Part shown: positions 1-11,417 of the stretch, piece after piece
How positions within the stretch are numbered: the stretch's first letter is position 1
Layout of the letters: the number at the start of each line of letters is the position of its first letter
Source: Styela clava
Lineage: Eukaryota > Chordata > Ascidiacea > Stolidobranchia > Styelidae
Direction: 5' to 3'
Length of the DNA stretch: 64,000 nucleotides
Assembly: GCF_964204865.1 (NCBI RefSeq)
Contig: NC_135252.1
Location: forward strand, 6,469,383 to 6,533,382
Notes under the pieces: generated by a model
What the model saw: only the letters and a program-made list of their open reading frames with translations
Databases searched by the model: none
What the model was told of the DNA's origin: nothing
Program-made: the position numbers and the translations under genes

Positions 1-1165
1 CCCTTCAACCGCTGTAATATTAAATTATTGCTTATTATAGTTCCGTTGACAAATAATGTTCTCAAATCGAATGACATCTTGTGAGGTACCGGATGGACCT
101 TAGTAATTATTCAGTCAGTCAGCAATGTAAAATGCAAATATTCTTGACTGAGAAGTCAGTGTTGAATTTCTTGGTATTTATCTGGTTGCAATGGTACATG
201 ACATATCTAGTATTTATCTGTTTTTATGTTCTATAATGTCGCACGAATAAAAGATATATTTTGCATCTTTGTCATTACTATTTTTCGTCTCGATACGCCG
301 AGATTTGACAGAAAAATTTGTCCCGTGGACAAGCCTGGGGATCATATAGCTGGGTTGCCATGTTGCCAGTTTAGTCATGTTTCATTGACTGCTATCAAAT
401 CCGAGTGAATTGTCACTGAGGCCAAACAAGCTTCAAGTTTGGAACAGCTTGGATTGACTAAGAAACGCAAATTGATACACCTTGTGATAAGTGGGTTCAC
501 CTAATCCTTGCATAGAATATCTGATTTAACAGCAGAAAGGTAGTGACAATCTGACATATATACTAATTTTCGTGGAATCGCTCATTTCATCATTATCCAT
601 ATTTGGTGATGATGCCTTAAGAAGGAGGGTTTATTCAGGCATAGGTTATTGACTTCTGCATTAGATAAAGAATTGAATGGGAAGCTGTTCTGTAAGCAAA
701 GTCTACAGTACCAAGGAACATCATTTGGTTCATTACTCATCTTACGAAACTATTGTAACCTTCAAGCCGCAGCATTTTAAATAAATATTGTCAAACTGTA
801 CGTTTGTTTACACAAAGTGCAGTACGTTGGTATAACGTCTGTATCGAGATATAGTTGCAGCTTGCAGGTGATAACACCGCCCCGACCATTGCAATAAATC
901 ATATTCTAAAAAACGAGTCTTTATTTATGTGAGTGAAACATTCAAAAATCTTTTCAAAACTTCTCTCCATTAAAGATGATGTTTGCAATCCTCCGATTTA
1001 CAGTCTTCAGATTGCATGTAAACTCTGTGAAGTACAAGGCTATATATAACCTACGTGTCACAGAATATAAGTGTGAATCTTCTCATACCCCACATTCACC
1101 AGCAGACAATGGGTAGAGATTAGAAAATATGTTCGGCAAACTTTAGTAAAGTGGTATTCTAATCT
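1..1165. other. Non-coding flank, nothing recognised
   Basis: This is AT-rich sequence downstream of the PGAP2-like gene. I found no exon with plausible splice sites and no family resemblance on either strand. It presumably holds the 3' UTR of the minus-strand gene that ends at 1166. Confidence 0.5.
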
Positions 1166-4100
1166 TCAATTTTCTTGAACGCTGATGCTGTAATTATGAA
1201 AGTCGAAGCTTGCCACGTAATGGAAGAAGATATTGGATATCACAACAATATATTCGAGTAATGCGAACAATGTGTACACTGTAAATTAATAAAAAATAAT
1301 AATGATCAGCAATCTAAGAAATTTGAGCACCAATGCTAAAAACATAATATACAATAAATCAAAGTTATAGTTATTTTATTTACATTTTATATATATACGT
1401 TTGGGAATATGAAACCTCCATATTTCATCTACTGGTGTGGAGATTTCCAGGCTTGTCCATGGGACATATTTTCCTGTCCCATTCCCATCCCATCGCAATT
1501 ATGCCTGCCCCATCCCATCTCATGGGCTTCCCATTAAAATAAAATTCATTAAAAATTGTTAAATTTAGGTTTAGCGTACGAAGAGACATGCAAAACAACA
1601 AAATTTACGGAGCTATGCTCAGATATATGGACACAAAGTCCCTAACAAATTTTTTCACCATTATTTCCTCGAAAATCATACGGTTTCTGTGTCGCATGGG
1701 AAATATGCTGTCCCATCCCACCTCACGGGACGTATCTCATGGAAATTCTATTCCCATGAACAAGCTCGGAGATTTCATGACAGTCATGACTTCAGAGAGT
1801 AGAGCTGTGTGATCGGGAAAAATTTATAACCGATCTCGGGTTGGAGAGAATTTGACTCTGACTCTCGACTAAGAGTTTTAACAACTCTGGCGTGGAACCC
1901 ATGAGAAAATCAAATTTTGATAAGAAGTTTGGCATATTTAATGCTTCTATAGACTGCTAGAAAGTTCAATCTGTCTTTTTTCCCCTGGCACCACAGCCCT
2001 CGCGAGTCGACTGTTCTAGAAAGTTTTATTGTCTTGGCGACCTTGTTTTACTTGAGGAAATTTGATTGAAAACGATGTAAACATGTTAGGTTATATTCAT
2101 AATGTGTATGACATACCTTGATCTTCACAGTATGTATTGTGCCGATAGTAAAAATACATCGAAGAAGATAGCGAAAGAAGGTAGATGATACATAATATTC
2201 TTTTCCATTTTTTAGACTCCTTTCTATCTCCTGTGCCACATATACTACTTCCACAACAATATATAACGGACGAAGCAATGTAGGTTATAAAGCCAATTTT
2301 GTGCCATACTGAAACATAGTTATCACAACTCTCAGTAATGACGAAAAATTGAATAAGTTAAAGGTATGACAAATAGTGCAAATGAACCAGAGGTAAGTTG
2401 TTATCAGATAAGGTTCAAATGTACAAATATTTGCTGTGGTTGCCTACTTTTGATGTGCAAAATTTCATTGTTCAGTTACGCTTGCTTACCAAAAGTAATT
2501 AAATATGACAAACTAGATAGTATAGTAACTTACTATTAAATTTATAGTATATACATAGTTCTGACGCGCTGAAACAGAGAACGAAACGGATGCTGTACAA
2601 AAAAGTCTAATGGGACAAAACATATGTATGTTCTGGCTATTCTACATCAAATATATATATCAAAATAAACTTTGCTTGGCAATTTTCTTTTTCGGAAATT
2701 AGGCAACCAAGTAGTTTATTCAGGTAGTGATAACTTGCCGCTTACATTTTGGGTAAGTCTATTACCTTTTAGTTAAATCTCTCAATATTTCCAAAGACGA
2801 ATATTTATAGATAAAAATAAACGGTGCATAAATTTATTTCTGTTTAGCTGTAACGTTGCCTATAATATTCATTTCACCATGCTTATGCAAGATTTAGAGT
2901 TTGGGCCATGAATATCACAAGTGTGATGGATGTTAGAGGGTTGTCTATTTGCATCAAAAAACTCAAAAATCAGAATGTATATAAACATTTATTTATTTAA
3001 AAAATATATATATACTAACATTTATACTCGGTTGATGACATCATTGTGAGAATGAGTAAACTAAAAACTTCAATTGTATTCAAACTCAAATTGAAGAAGG
3101 CTTTTATACTTTGACATCTCTGTACAAACACAAGGTTTTTCCTTTACATTTTGTTGTGTAGTTATACAAAAATCTAGCTATATTTTCAACAACAATTGGT
3201 TAAGATGCTTTGAACAGAATGACACGAGAGGTGTTATCATCGGAGAATAAAAATCAAATTTCTGCGAATCATTGACAGTATATAGTGGACAGTATAGTGT
3301 AAAAACAGTTTTTTTGTAATTCAAAACTCAAGAATTAAATTAACGTTAATTACTAAATTCATGTTACGACATCTCTTTTTTATTTCGAAACATGTGTATA
3401 TTATTTGATCACAAAACTGTTTTTCATTAAGCTATGAGTATAAACTTACCGATGTACCCAATTTTCTAGCTTTCATTTCGTGTATCACTGCAATAAGAAG
3501 TCTTGGTGCTGAATGAAGAGCGATACATATTTTCCAGACTACAGATGAAGGTGGCTGGTCAATTGCTGCGCTGATCGATGGTAAATAATTTATCACCTGT
3601 TATGGTAGGACATGACTTTTATTAATACAATAGAGCAATGCTCAAATATATAGACACGAATTCCAAAACCAAGTAGTACGGGTAATATATCTTCGAGTAC
3701 TGGTATCGTAGTCTTCCCGACTTCGAGTGGAGTGACCACTAGATCTCAACGACATTTCGTGTCCGATTCGTGATGTAAATTTCTCACCCCACACAGTATA
3801 TCGTTTACACGTTTGCTGCAGCAGTTTACTTACATACAAGTAGTCTTGTAATGCAATACAATGCCACAAGTAACGATTAGGACTTATGATGGTTTACGCT
3901 CAACCATACAAAATTGCGATACTTTGATATATATTTATATTTAGGTGACCGTACATTTAAACTCACGTACATTTGAACCCATGTGTATATCCGCGGGTTC
4001 AACCTATATGCGGGTGGTAAAACCCATGGGTTAGGTAGGGTTTAAATATCCGCAAAACAAAATAAAAATTCATAGGTGCAATATATGCAGGTGCAATTGT

Positions 4101-4656
4101 CGTGTGTTCAAATGTACGTGGGTTCAAATGTACGGGGACCTTTTATTTATAATATATATATATATATATATATTATTACTTATTCACCAGTATTAAATGT
4201 TGGGACCTGCGCTAGTGTTTGCCTAACAGCATTATCTAAAATTTCATTCACAACAGTAGCCATGACCAATCGAGCTGGAAAAACACTCTGCGGGTACACT
4301 GCTTGCCAATTCAGCAAAATTCCACTCAAATTTACGTTCCAGTATATATATATAATAATAAACCGATTTTACTTATAGTTTGAAACGACCGGATGATTTC
4401 TGATGCAGTATAGCCTACCCAAATTATGTGTTGGGATTGCCAATTCGATTTGAGCATCTCGAAACTCTATGCTGTCACGTCCACTTACCCCACAATGTGT
4501 AGCCGTTGTCCTGTTGAAATCAAAACATAGTGACCAAAGTATGGAGAATATCAATCCAATCAAAGGTAGAAGAACAGTGTTAAATGCTAATTTTGGCACA
4601 GGTATTTCGACGAGAGGGTCCATTTGCCCTTTGTTCAAACTAATCAAGTAGTCCAT
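1166..4656 (-). CDS. PGAP2: PGAP2-like (FRAG1/DRAM/Sfk1 family) GPI-anchor lipid remodelling protein, complete, 5 exons
   Basis: Coding exons in mRNA order are 4489-4656, 3450-3596, 3020-3119, 2117-2308 and 1166-1278. All junctions are GT-AG, the phases agree, and the 720-nt CDS closes at 239 aa plus stop; the human protein is of similar length. PGAP2 is a multi-pass Golgi membrane protein needed for fatty-acid remodelling of GPI anchors. Family landmarks seen here are a first hydrophobic segment ending [20 protein letters not shown], then [10 protein letters not shown] and [21 protein letters not shown], a segment with [12 protein letters not shown], and a last helix with [13 protein letters not shown]. 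The tail after it ends SISVQEN. The start at 4656 follows directly after a 3' acceptor (TTATAG), so a 5'-UTR intron or trans-splicing is likely. Exon 3 (100 nt) is short and was placed by phase as well as similarity. Family assignment is confident; orthology to PGAP2 rather than a PGAP2-like paralogue is inferred. Confidence 0.92.
1448..1768. mobile_element. 321-bp hAT-type MITE, 'catggg' family, copy 1
   Basis: Imperfect terminal inverted repeats (CAGGCTTGTCCATGGG at the left, the reverse complement of CGAGCTTGTTCATGGG at the right) are flanked by an exact 8-bp duplication GAGATTTC at 1440-1447 and 1769-1776. The interior repeats the CCCATCCCA motif. It lies in the last intron of the PGAP2-like gene. 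A second copy is at 28847-29308. Confidence 0.85.
3944..4140. repeat. Fold-back element built from TTCAAATGTACGTG-like units
   Basis: The two ends are inverted copies. The left arm starts GGTGACCGTACATTTAAAC, and the right arm read on the other strand starts GGTCCCCGTACATTTGAAC. Each arm repeats a unit close to GGGTTCAAATGTACGTG, with a short AT-rich centre. It lies in intron 1 of the PGAP2-like gene. The same unit builds the larger fold-back at 56578-57215. Confidence 0.7.
4151..4173. repeat. (TA)n microsatellite
   Basis: An uninterrupted AT dinucleotide run immediately beside the right arm of the fold-back element. Confidence 0.9.
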
Positions 4657-5518
4657 CTATAACATGAAAACAACAAAATATTGATGATGTTTTCATCAAC
4701 AAGAATATGTTAAATCAAATAACAAAAATCTGCAACCATAACGTCTGAACCGCGACGCAGTTTTTATCCTGACATGCCACCCAGAGATAGCTACCTATGG
4801 TTGCTCTTGCCCAAATGCTGTGTAATGTGAATACATTTTTCACGTGTACAATTCACATCCACCAATGTGCTAATGCCCATTTGTGGCAACAATGCTTTTT
4901 CACCCTAGCAAATTATCATCATTTTTTCATGCAGCTATTTTGAATTTGAGGAATCTAAATTTAGTTGTGTATGCTTTGCTAAAATAATGCTTATAGTTTA
5001 TAACTTAACTGCTGTTGCGCAAGCATTCAAATCGTGAACGTTACTCGACGGTTATCTCCAATATTAAAGAAATAAACTTAGTGCAAACAAATATCAAGCG
5101 GTGAGTTTGGTAGAAAAACATGCTGTGAATTTATTCAACTGATAGTAATTATGTTGACGGTGAAAACAATCTTATCTTGCTACTATCTCGTACGTTGCTC
5201 TGGAAGGCACTAAACTTGATTGCTTCTGCCGAACAGAAAGTTATGGGTATTTTGCGGATAAAGAAGCTCATATGTTTCAGAATGTTTTTACTGTTGTTCT
5301 GTCCACGTCCGAACCACACAATAATAATGGGGATTAAAAAGACTCCCTCACAGGCACATTAAGTTACAAGCTCAATTCACTTTGGAAAACTTGAACATAT
5401 GTTAACGTTACTAATAATATTATTTATTAATCCTTTAAGGACTACCTGTGCTATCTATGAAAAGAAACATTCAACAAAGAGATACAGTTGTCAAAATTTT
5501 GATCGTTAATACTTTACT
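4657..5518. other. Intergenic, upstream of the PGAP2-like gene; nothing recognised
   Basis: This should contain the promoter and 5' UTR of the minus-strand PGAP2-like gene. No clear core promoter element or additional coding exon could be picked out. Confidence 0.4.
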
Positions 5519-5526
5519 ATCTAGAT

Positions 5527-6130
5527 CAGGGTCGGCCAACCTTTTTGGCCGGCGGGCCACATTTTGTTCACTAATAATTGCGCGGGCCACTTAACATGGT
5601 AATTATGTTCTAGTTTTGCTACACTGACTAAAATTTAATGAAAAAACCCTCGCACCAAACTTTCTCAATAATAATAACAATGAACAAACGAAGATACAGT
5701 AAAGTCAACAAAGTTTTTCTACACGTAGATATTTTAGTGTGAAGTTTGGCAATGTTTTTCGCTAAGTTTGTCAATATTCGCTGAAATGGACGATGTAGCA
5801 ATGCGAAGCGAATTTTCCATATGACTGTCAGAAATTAGTGATCTCACAGGGGATTTGTCTGCCCAAGTGTATACGACTATTTATGTATCGATATCTTTCA
5901 GTTGGTTTCGATTCCAAATGGCACTCATGGCTCGTTTGAAAGGGCTAGCAGAGCGCATTTCAGAAAAATGAACAAATTGTTAGTATTAAAACTTCATATT
6001 AACTACATTACTCGAAAAATAGAAGTTTTACTCAATTTTTTTTCATTTAATTCCGAAAATACAGCGCGGGCCACTCAAAACTCTTCGGCGGGCCACATGT
6101 GGCCCGCGGGCCACGGGTTGGACGACCCTG
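5527..6130. mobile_element. 604-bp hAT-type MITE, 'gggtcggccaacc' family
   Basis: It starts CAGGGTCGGCCAACC and ends GGGTTGGACGACCCTG, with subterminal GCGGGCCAC repeats on both sides. The 8-bp duplication ATCTAGAT is exact at 5519-5526 and 6131-6138. The 134-codon open frame on + that starts inside the element is not a gene. Non-autonomous; no transposase remnant seen. Confidence 0.93.
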
Positions 6131-6138
6131 ATCTAGAT

Positions 6139-8396
6139 TCTAGACATACCTTCTCTCTTTCCTGTACCCATGCTACTGAAAAGAAACGATATCAATGTTT
6201 TACTATAATACGGTGTCGATCTATATTTATTAGCGGGGGTCTCCATGATCTGTTTTGGCTATTTAAAACCCAAGCACAAGCAATGAAGTACCAATCACAG
6301 TCATAAGCAAACCTGGAAAATATCATATTACTCATAACAAAACGAGTCTACTACTTGTTGTCTCGAGCGAGACATCGAAACTCGGGTACTTGGAATTTCC
6401 CGACCAGGCTTTAATCCAGGCTTTGTTTGAAGTTAAGCAGAACTGCTATGAGTTTGAAAATTGAATACGTAATCTATCGAACCTTTTGAACTAAATCAAA
6501 CTACAATGAAGAACCTTGTTTTGATTTGCAGTCACTATTGAATTGAAACAAAACGAGGAGTAGAATCAAGCAGGTGATAAAATGTAATATTTATTACAAA
6601 TTATTAGTTGAGTGAAACTCACTTTAATATTAGCTCCTGATATAAACCTAATTATCCACCCCTTCATAACCAGTGACTTTATTCCAAGTTTCCTCTTCTT
6701 GACCTATCCAGATCCTTGTAATTTGTTCAATTCAGTCTGCAAACGAGAATCGCCTAAATTATATATAAACGATTATATTGTCTACAGTCTCTACACTCCG
6801 AGTCTCATAGAATCCGGATAGCAACTAAGATAGGATATTGAAGAGAGAATAAATTATAAAGTCAACATAAGTTCTGTTTGTGTAACTAACTCAAACAAAA
6901 AAACTGGACACTCCAGTTTGATGACATGTACATAAAATTACTGGATCGATCGAGTTTGGCAATGAAAATCCGATTCATATGCTTCATGCTGTACGACATT
7001 TTATGCACAATATTACTGAAGCAGACCTGATGAGTGTACGAAACCAGTTTTGTCTGACTTCAGGACCAACTCAGAAATTGCGAATTGTATCGTGGGACAA
7101 TAGTGTAACTGTATAACGTAGAAAGGTCAATTTTTGGAGAAGAATTCAATATAATGCGATCATTTCGACACGTTTGGTTTATACGTTTCATACAATTTTT
7201 TATTTAACGACATATTTGGACGAGTCGGCGTTACGAAAACAATCTACGTGCTAGCAATCTTTTATAAATGTCACTCATCGCTTTCCGTTAAGTTTATTAA
7301 TATTAAGTTGTTTGTCAACGTTTTTTGGTGCCTATGTTTGGCCCCATTTGGCTGGAGGGCGTCAGATATTTAAATCTAGCTACAAATACTTACTCAGCTG
7401 ATTTTCGATTTTGTAATGACAATAGCATATTATCCTACTCACGTATTACTTTCTCCATTGTCACTGGATAACACTTAAAAACCGTTGAACAGTTATTGAA
7501 AATAACCCATAATTTTGAAATTGATCGTACGTAATTGATAACTGTTTTATAAGCTTGCTTGGTATTTAATAGAATAAATAAATTGACGCCGTTGACTGAT
7601 TTCCTATTAACGTACGAAAATAAGATGTCACATCAATGATAAATTATAATTACCGCAGTTACATTAGTTATTAGTTAATATGTTACTAACGACTAAGATA
7701 ATACTGACATTTTATTTAAATTTTACAATATTTGCCAGTTGATTGTATGGATAGAACTTATCGTGTCTATCCAACTCATCAAACATAGCAGTGCTAACGC
7801 GAATTATATATGGCTGAATTCACGTTCACGTTTCTAGTTTGCAGTCACGTGTGATTTGTAACGGCGTTGTGATTGCAAAATTTGTTTGGTTTGTACTGTT
7901 TTTCAATCTAGAATATGAAATCAATCTCTGGCATTACGAGCCAAATGAGGTATTCAGAGACTATAGCCAATATTATTCCTCAACAACAGATAGAATGTAT
8001 AATCATCTCGTGCCAATGTTTGATAAACGAACCACATAGTTTTCTACGTAGTAAAGAAAATCGGTATTTGTGCGTACCTGAGTGTCATATGAAATTGTAC
8101 TTTTTTAGAAGACGATAAACATTCCTGTTAATTGTATGCATGTTCAAAAATGAGTCTATATACACAAAGAAATGTTGTTGTACCATCAAATATAAGAAAA
8201 AGTATCGAAGCTGATAAAAAACAAGAGTGCATCCCAACAAACACAGTTGAAAGTTTTGGTTGACTGGTCCATATATTTCTTTTCATAAATAAGCTGTCCA
8301 ACACGCCAGTACGCAAGCACCGAATAAGTGAAATTCGTCCATGTCACGCCAGACGTTACAGTAATTAATTATCAACTGACAATGTACGTTATTTCA
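6139..8396. other. Intergenic, nothing recognised
   Basis: AT-rich sequence with only short chance open frames on both strands. I saw no conserved domain, tRNA or clear repeat boundary. Confidence 0.4.
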
Positions 8397-8709
8397 AAAC
8401 AAAGAGAAACGGTATGAGACAAACGTACGGATGTATCGCTTTATAGTAATTAATCTTAATGTCGAATCAAGCTGGATGATGTAGCAGTTACAGGATGCAG
8501 TTTCTTCTTGTTTTTGTGATGCTATATTGCAAATATTTTTTTTTTCAACGAGGAATACTGCATAAATAGTCCACGTCTATTTGGCGCAGAGCATATGTGT
8601 AAGTGCTGTACTTGCGAGATGTACTTCGATTTTCTTATCACTTAAGCGTTCGCGCAAGAAAGTGAACGTACTGTGTATCTCTTATGCGCACGCAAGGTTG
8701 TTGAATCTT

Positions 8710-8767
8710 CTACAAGGTTGTTGAATCTTATTTGCCGCAAAACAAATAAGATTCAACAACCTTGTAG
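8710..8767. repeat. Perfect 25-bp inverted repeat with 8-nt loop
   Basis: Positions 8710-8734 and 8743-8767 are exact reverse complements (arm begins CTACAAGGTTGTTGAATC) around the loop CCGCAAAA. The 17 bases before the left arm repeat part of the arm in direct orientation. It lies about 270 bp upstream of LU gene A. I saw no matching hairpin at the equivalent place upstream of gene B. Confidence 0.9.
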
Positions 8768-9033
8768 ATAAAATGATCATGTAGCTAGCTATAATTTTTT
8801 TTGCAAACCCATGCGCGTTGTGTCATACTAGTTGATAATTTTATTGGCTGGCGCAATAACCAAAAAATAAAACGTCACAGATGCAAACCTCTAGATTTCA
8901 ACCGATTAAGTTTTCACCAATTGAGTTACCAATTTACCTGTTGTCAAACTGTCAACTGATGGCAACACACCACTAACAATTAGCATTGTTAGATTTTCAG
9001 TTCCTAATAATTAAGAGACTATTACTAGATAAA

Positions 9034-10148
9034 ATGAAAATCTCAGTTATTATCTTATTAGTCGTCTGTGTGACATCATCGCATGCCTTTACGTTAGATT
9101 TCCTCAGAGCTCGTCTTTCTTCTATGGTGAACTCAGCAAAAAAATGTTACGTCGGAGAAGATGAAAAATACAAGAGCACTAAATGCAAGATCGACGGAGT
9201 GAGTACATTATTATTGAAAATTGCCTTAAAACATTTTCCGGACATTTCGATATCAAACTTCAGGTACTTGAAGAAACAAAAGGCCCCAGAACTTACTTTT
9301 ACTTTGTCCCATCAGACCCATATTTAACCCAAAACTTTGCTATTTTTTTATAATTTAGGAGAGGACCTTTTTTTTGGAAATTCTTCCAGGTGTCCGAATA
9401 TTCAAGTATTGCCATCATGTCCAATTATATGCTTAAAACCGGAATCGATCAAAGACTATAATTGGATTGATGTGTTACTCAATAAACTTGTCTGCGACCT
9501 CAATGCGATTAAAAATGCGAACAGAATCTCGAGCTAATCATTGAAAAGCAACCCAAGCTGTAAACTCAACTTTATTAATAATTGCTGTAAGATTTATTAG
9601 TTAGAAATTAACACAAATGCACCAAACTATTTTTTCAGTCAGCTGCATGCGTAACGAAACTACTTTTTTCCGCCGATCAAGACCAGTCAGCAATAGTCAC
9701 AAAATCTTGTATGGAAAAAAACGAATGCATGCAACTTTCGGATAAAAACAAGGAATTGTGTCCTAATGATGAGTCTGCAGAAGGAGTAAGTTGAGCAATA
9801 AAACGCAAAATTAAAACTTTATGAAACCATAAGTGGTTTATGGCTGCAAGTGGGCTAGCTTCGTGGAGGCTGAACATGGCCTAGTCCTAGTGTAAGCCTA
9901 AGCCCGATCTTATTATTGATTTTCAGCCCTACGACAGCGAAACTGGTGATTGCTAACGAGTTTTGCAATTTTTCGCTTTTCTAAGAAATGAATACAGTGC
10001 GAAACAGTATGCTTAACTGTAGATGTTTAGTATATTCTTACTCTAACATACGACATCATTTTTACAGGAAAGAGTGTGCTACTACTGCTGTTTTACCGAT
10101 GATTGTAATCAAGAAATAAAAATCAAAATTGTTTCCAAAGACGATTAG
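9034..10148 (+). CDS. Secreted LU-domain (Ly6/uPAR-like) protein A, complete, 3 exons
   Basis: Exons are 9034-9198, 9639-9785 and 10068-10148, all phase 0, giving 130 aa. Residues 1-18 form a signal peptide (MKISVIILLVVCVTSS). The mature part has ten cysteines at 38, 51, 59, 79, 85, 96, 108, 111, 112 and 117. It ends with the family's C-terminal signature CYYCCFTDDCN, where the CC, the last Cys and the Asn are diagnostic. LU domains are three-finger disulfide folds found in secreted or GPI-linked receptors, ligands and channel modulators. There is no hydrophobic tail for a GPI signal, so it is predicted to be soluble and extracellular. The ATG at 9034 is chosen because it begins the signal peptide. 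A 3' acceptor (GATTTTCAG) lies 33 nt upstream. It is a tandem paralogue of gene B, with 41 of 49 residues identical in exon 2. Fold assignment is good; the ligand or role is unknown. Confidence 0.9.
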
Positions 10149-11417
10149 AACACTTTATGATATATTTTTGTTGACAACATTTGTTTATATTACATTCACA
10201 CTTGTTAGGGGCATTTCTTTATGTACAACGGCGCGTGGAAGCGCTAATGAGTTTTATAGTTTTTTTTAGCTTAGAATTCTGCATATATTAATAAAAAAAA
10301 ATGTCACTATGAACTGCAAACAAAAATGGGAAATTTTAAGATGTTTGCACAATAATTGATTACCTTGAATATCTTATATGATGAATTCTGATTGTGTATT
10401 TTCTATGATTAGTGATCAAGTAAGTTGTAGATGTACCGATCAACTGTGTTTTATATATTAATAAATATATATATAAAAAAAGAATTCTGCATGTTTCGTC
10501 ATTGCCTAATTTAACTGTTTCTAAATGTGATGAAGCACTACAAGTTTTTTTCTCATGTTTTTGCATGTTTATTGTGTACTTTTATCAATCAATCATAAAT
10601 GCAAAAAAGCAATTACAATATTAAATGTCCGAAAAGAATATTTGTCTCATGCTTCTCAGTTTTGAAAACAGAGTGAATAGTAATCAATCGGCAGTCACCA
10701 TTATGTCTAGCATAACTAACCAGCGGGTGGGGTCCCAGAGTCGGATCGCGGTTACGCGTGTGGTATCGTAGCAGGGGTTTTATCTACAAGATTATAAACA
10801 ACATTTTGCCGATAATACAGCCTCGACACCGGTTGTTCAATAGATTTATACAATATCTATAACAAGAAAGTGGCACGTTTGTATATAACTAGTGCTGCCC
10901 CATTCACAATAAAAACGAGTTCTGAAGCAACGCACGTCATAGTAACCAACTCTAAATTACTGATTTTTTTCGAATTAGGGGAAACAATTTTAATGACTGA
11001 CTTATATTGCTAGTATCTAATTATGCAATAAATACCTTATCTGTACACTGGATGTGGCGTTTGCACAAAGATCACAATATGTAGGATAGATTGGAAGGTA
11101 GAGCGACTTGGCGACAGCCGCTTTCTTGTGAATTATGAAGGAGGCAATCGCAACCAAAAAAAGATGTACACTTGCAGTAGTATTCGGTTGTTTACTGTCA
11201 CAACATCGCCATGCACGTACTTAAATTACACATGCTTAAATCAAATTTATACAACCTAATTAACATTTTCAAATATTCATGTAAACCATTTACATCGCCG
11301 TAGTTTTCAGAGACAGTTCGTTTCCGATCGGCAGTTGATGCTGCACTAGGTGAGGTTCATCTATTTCATAATAGGCGACAGACTACTTAATTCTCAAATA
11401 GCAAGTTAACTACTTTT
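10149..11417. other. Spacer between the LU duplicates, nothing recognised
   Basis: AT-rich, with a few homopolymer runs. No exon with the LU cysteine pattern and no transposon termini were seen. Confidence 0.4.

Larger units (their letters stand above)
8397..10160 (+). repeat. Segmental tandem duplication, copy 1 (carries LU gene A)
   Basis: The block from about 8397 (GAGACAAACGTACGGATG region) through the end of LU gene A matches the block starting at about 11418 through LU gene B, including promoter-proximal sequence and introns. For example, an intron-1 segment near 9400 (TTCAAGTATTGCC, then ATGTCCAATTATATG) recurs near 12900. The offset grows from about 3.0 to 3.56 kb, so copy 2 has gained sequence or copy 1 lost it. 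Confidence 0.75.

Noticed and set aside
3150-3200. VVEN-containing minus-strand stretch considered as PGAP2 exon 3
   Set aside because: An in-frame stop sits just upstream with no acceptor between. The 100-nt exon at 3020-3119 has proper splice sites, phase and better similarity.
5902-6306. 134-codon open frame on +
   Set aside because: It starts inside a MITE bounded by exact 8-bp duplications and crosses its right terminus; no protein family.
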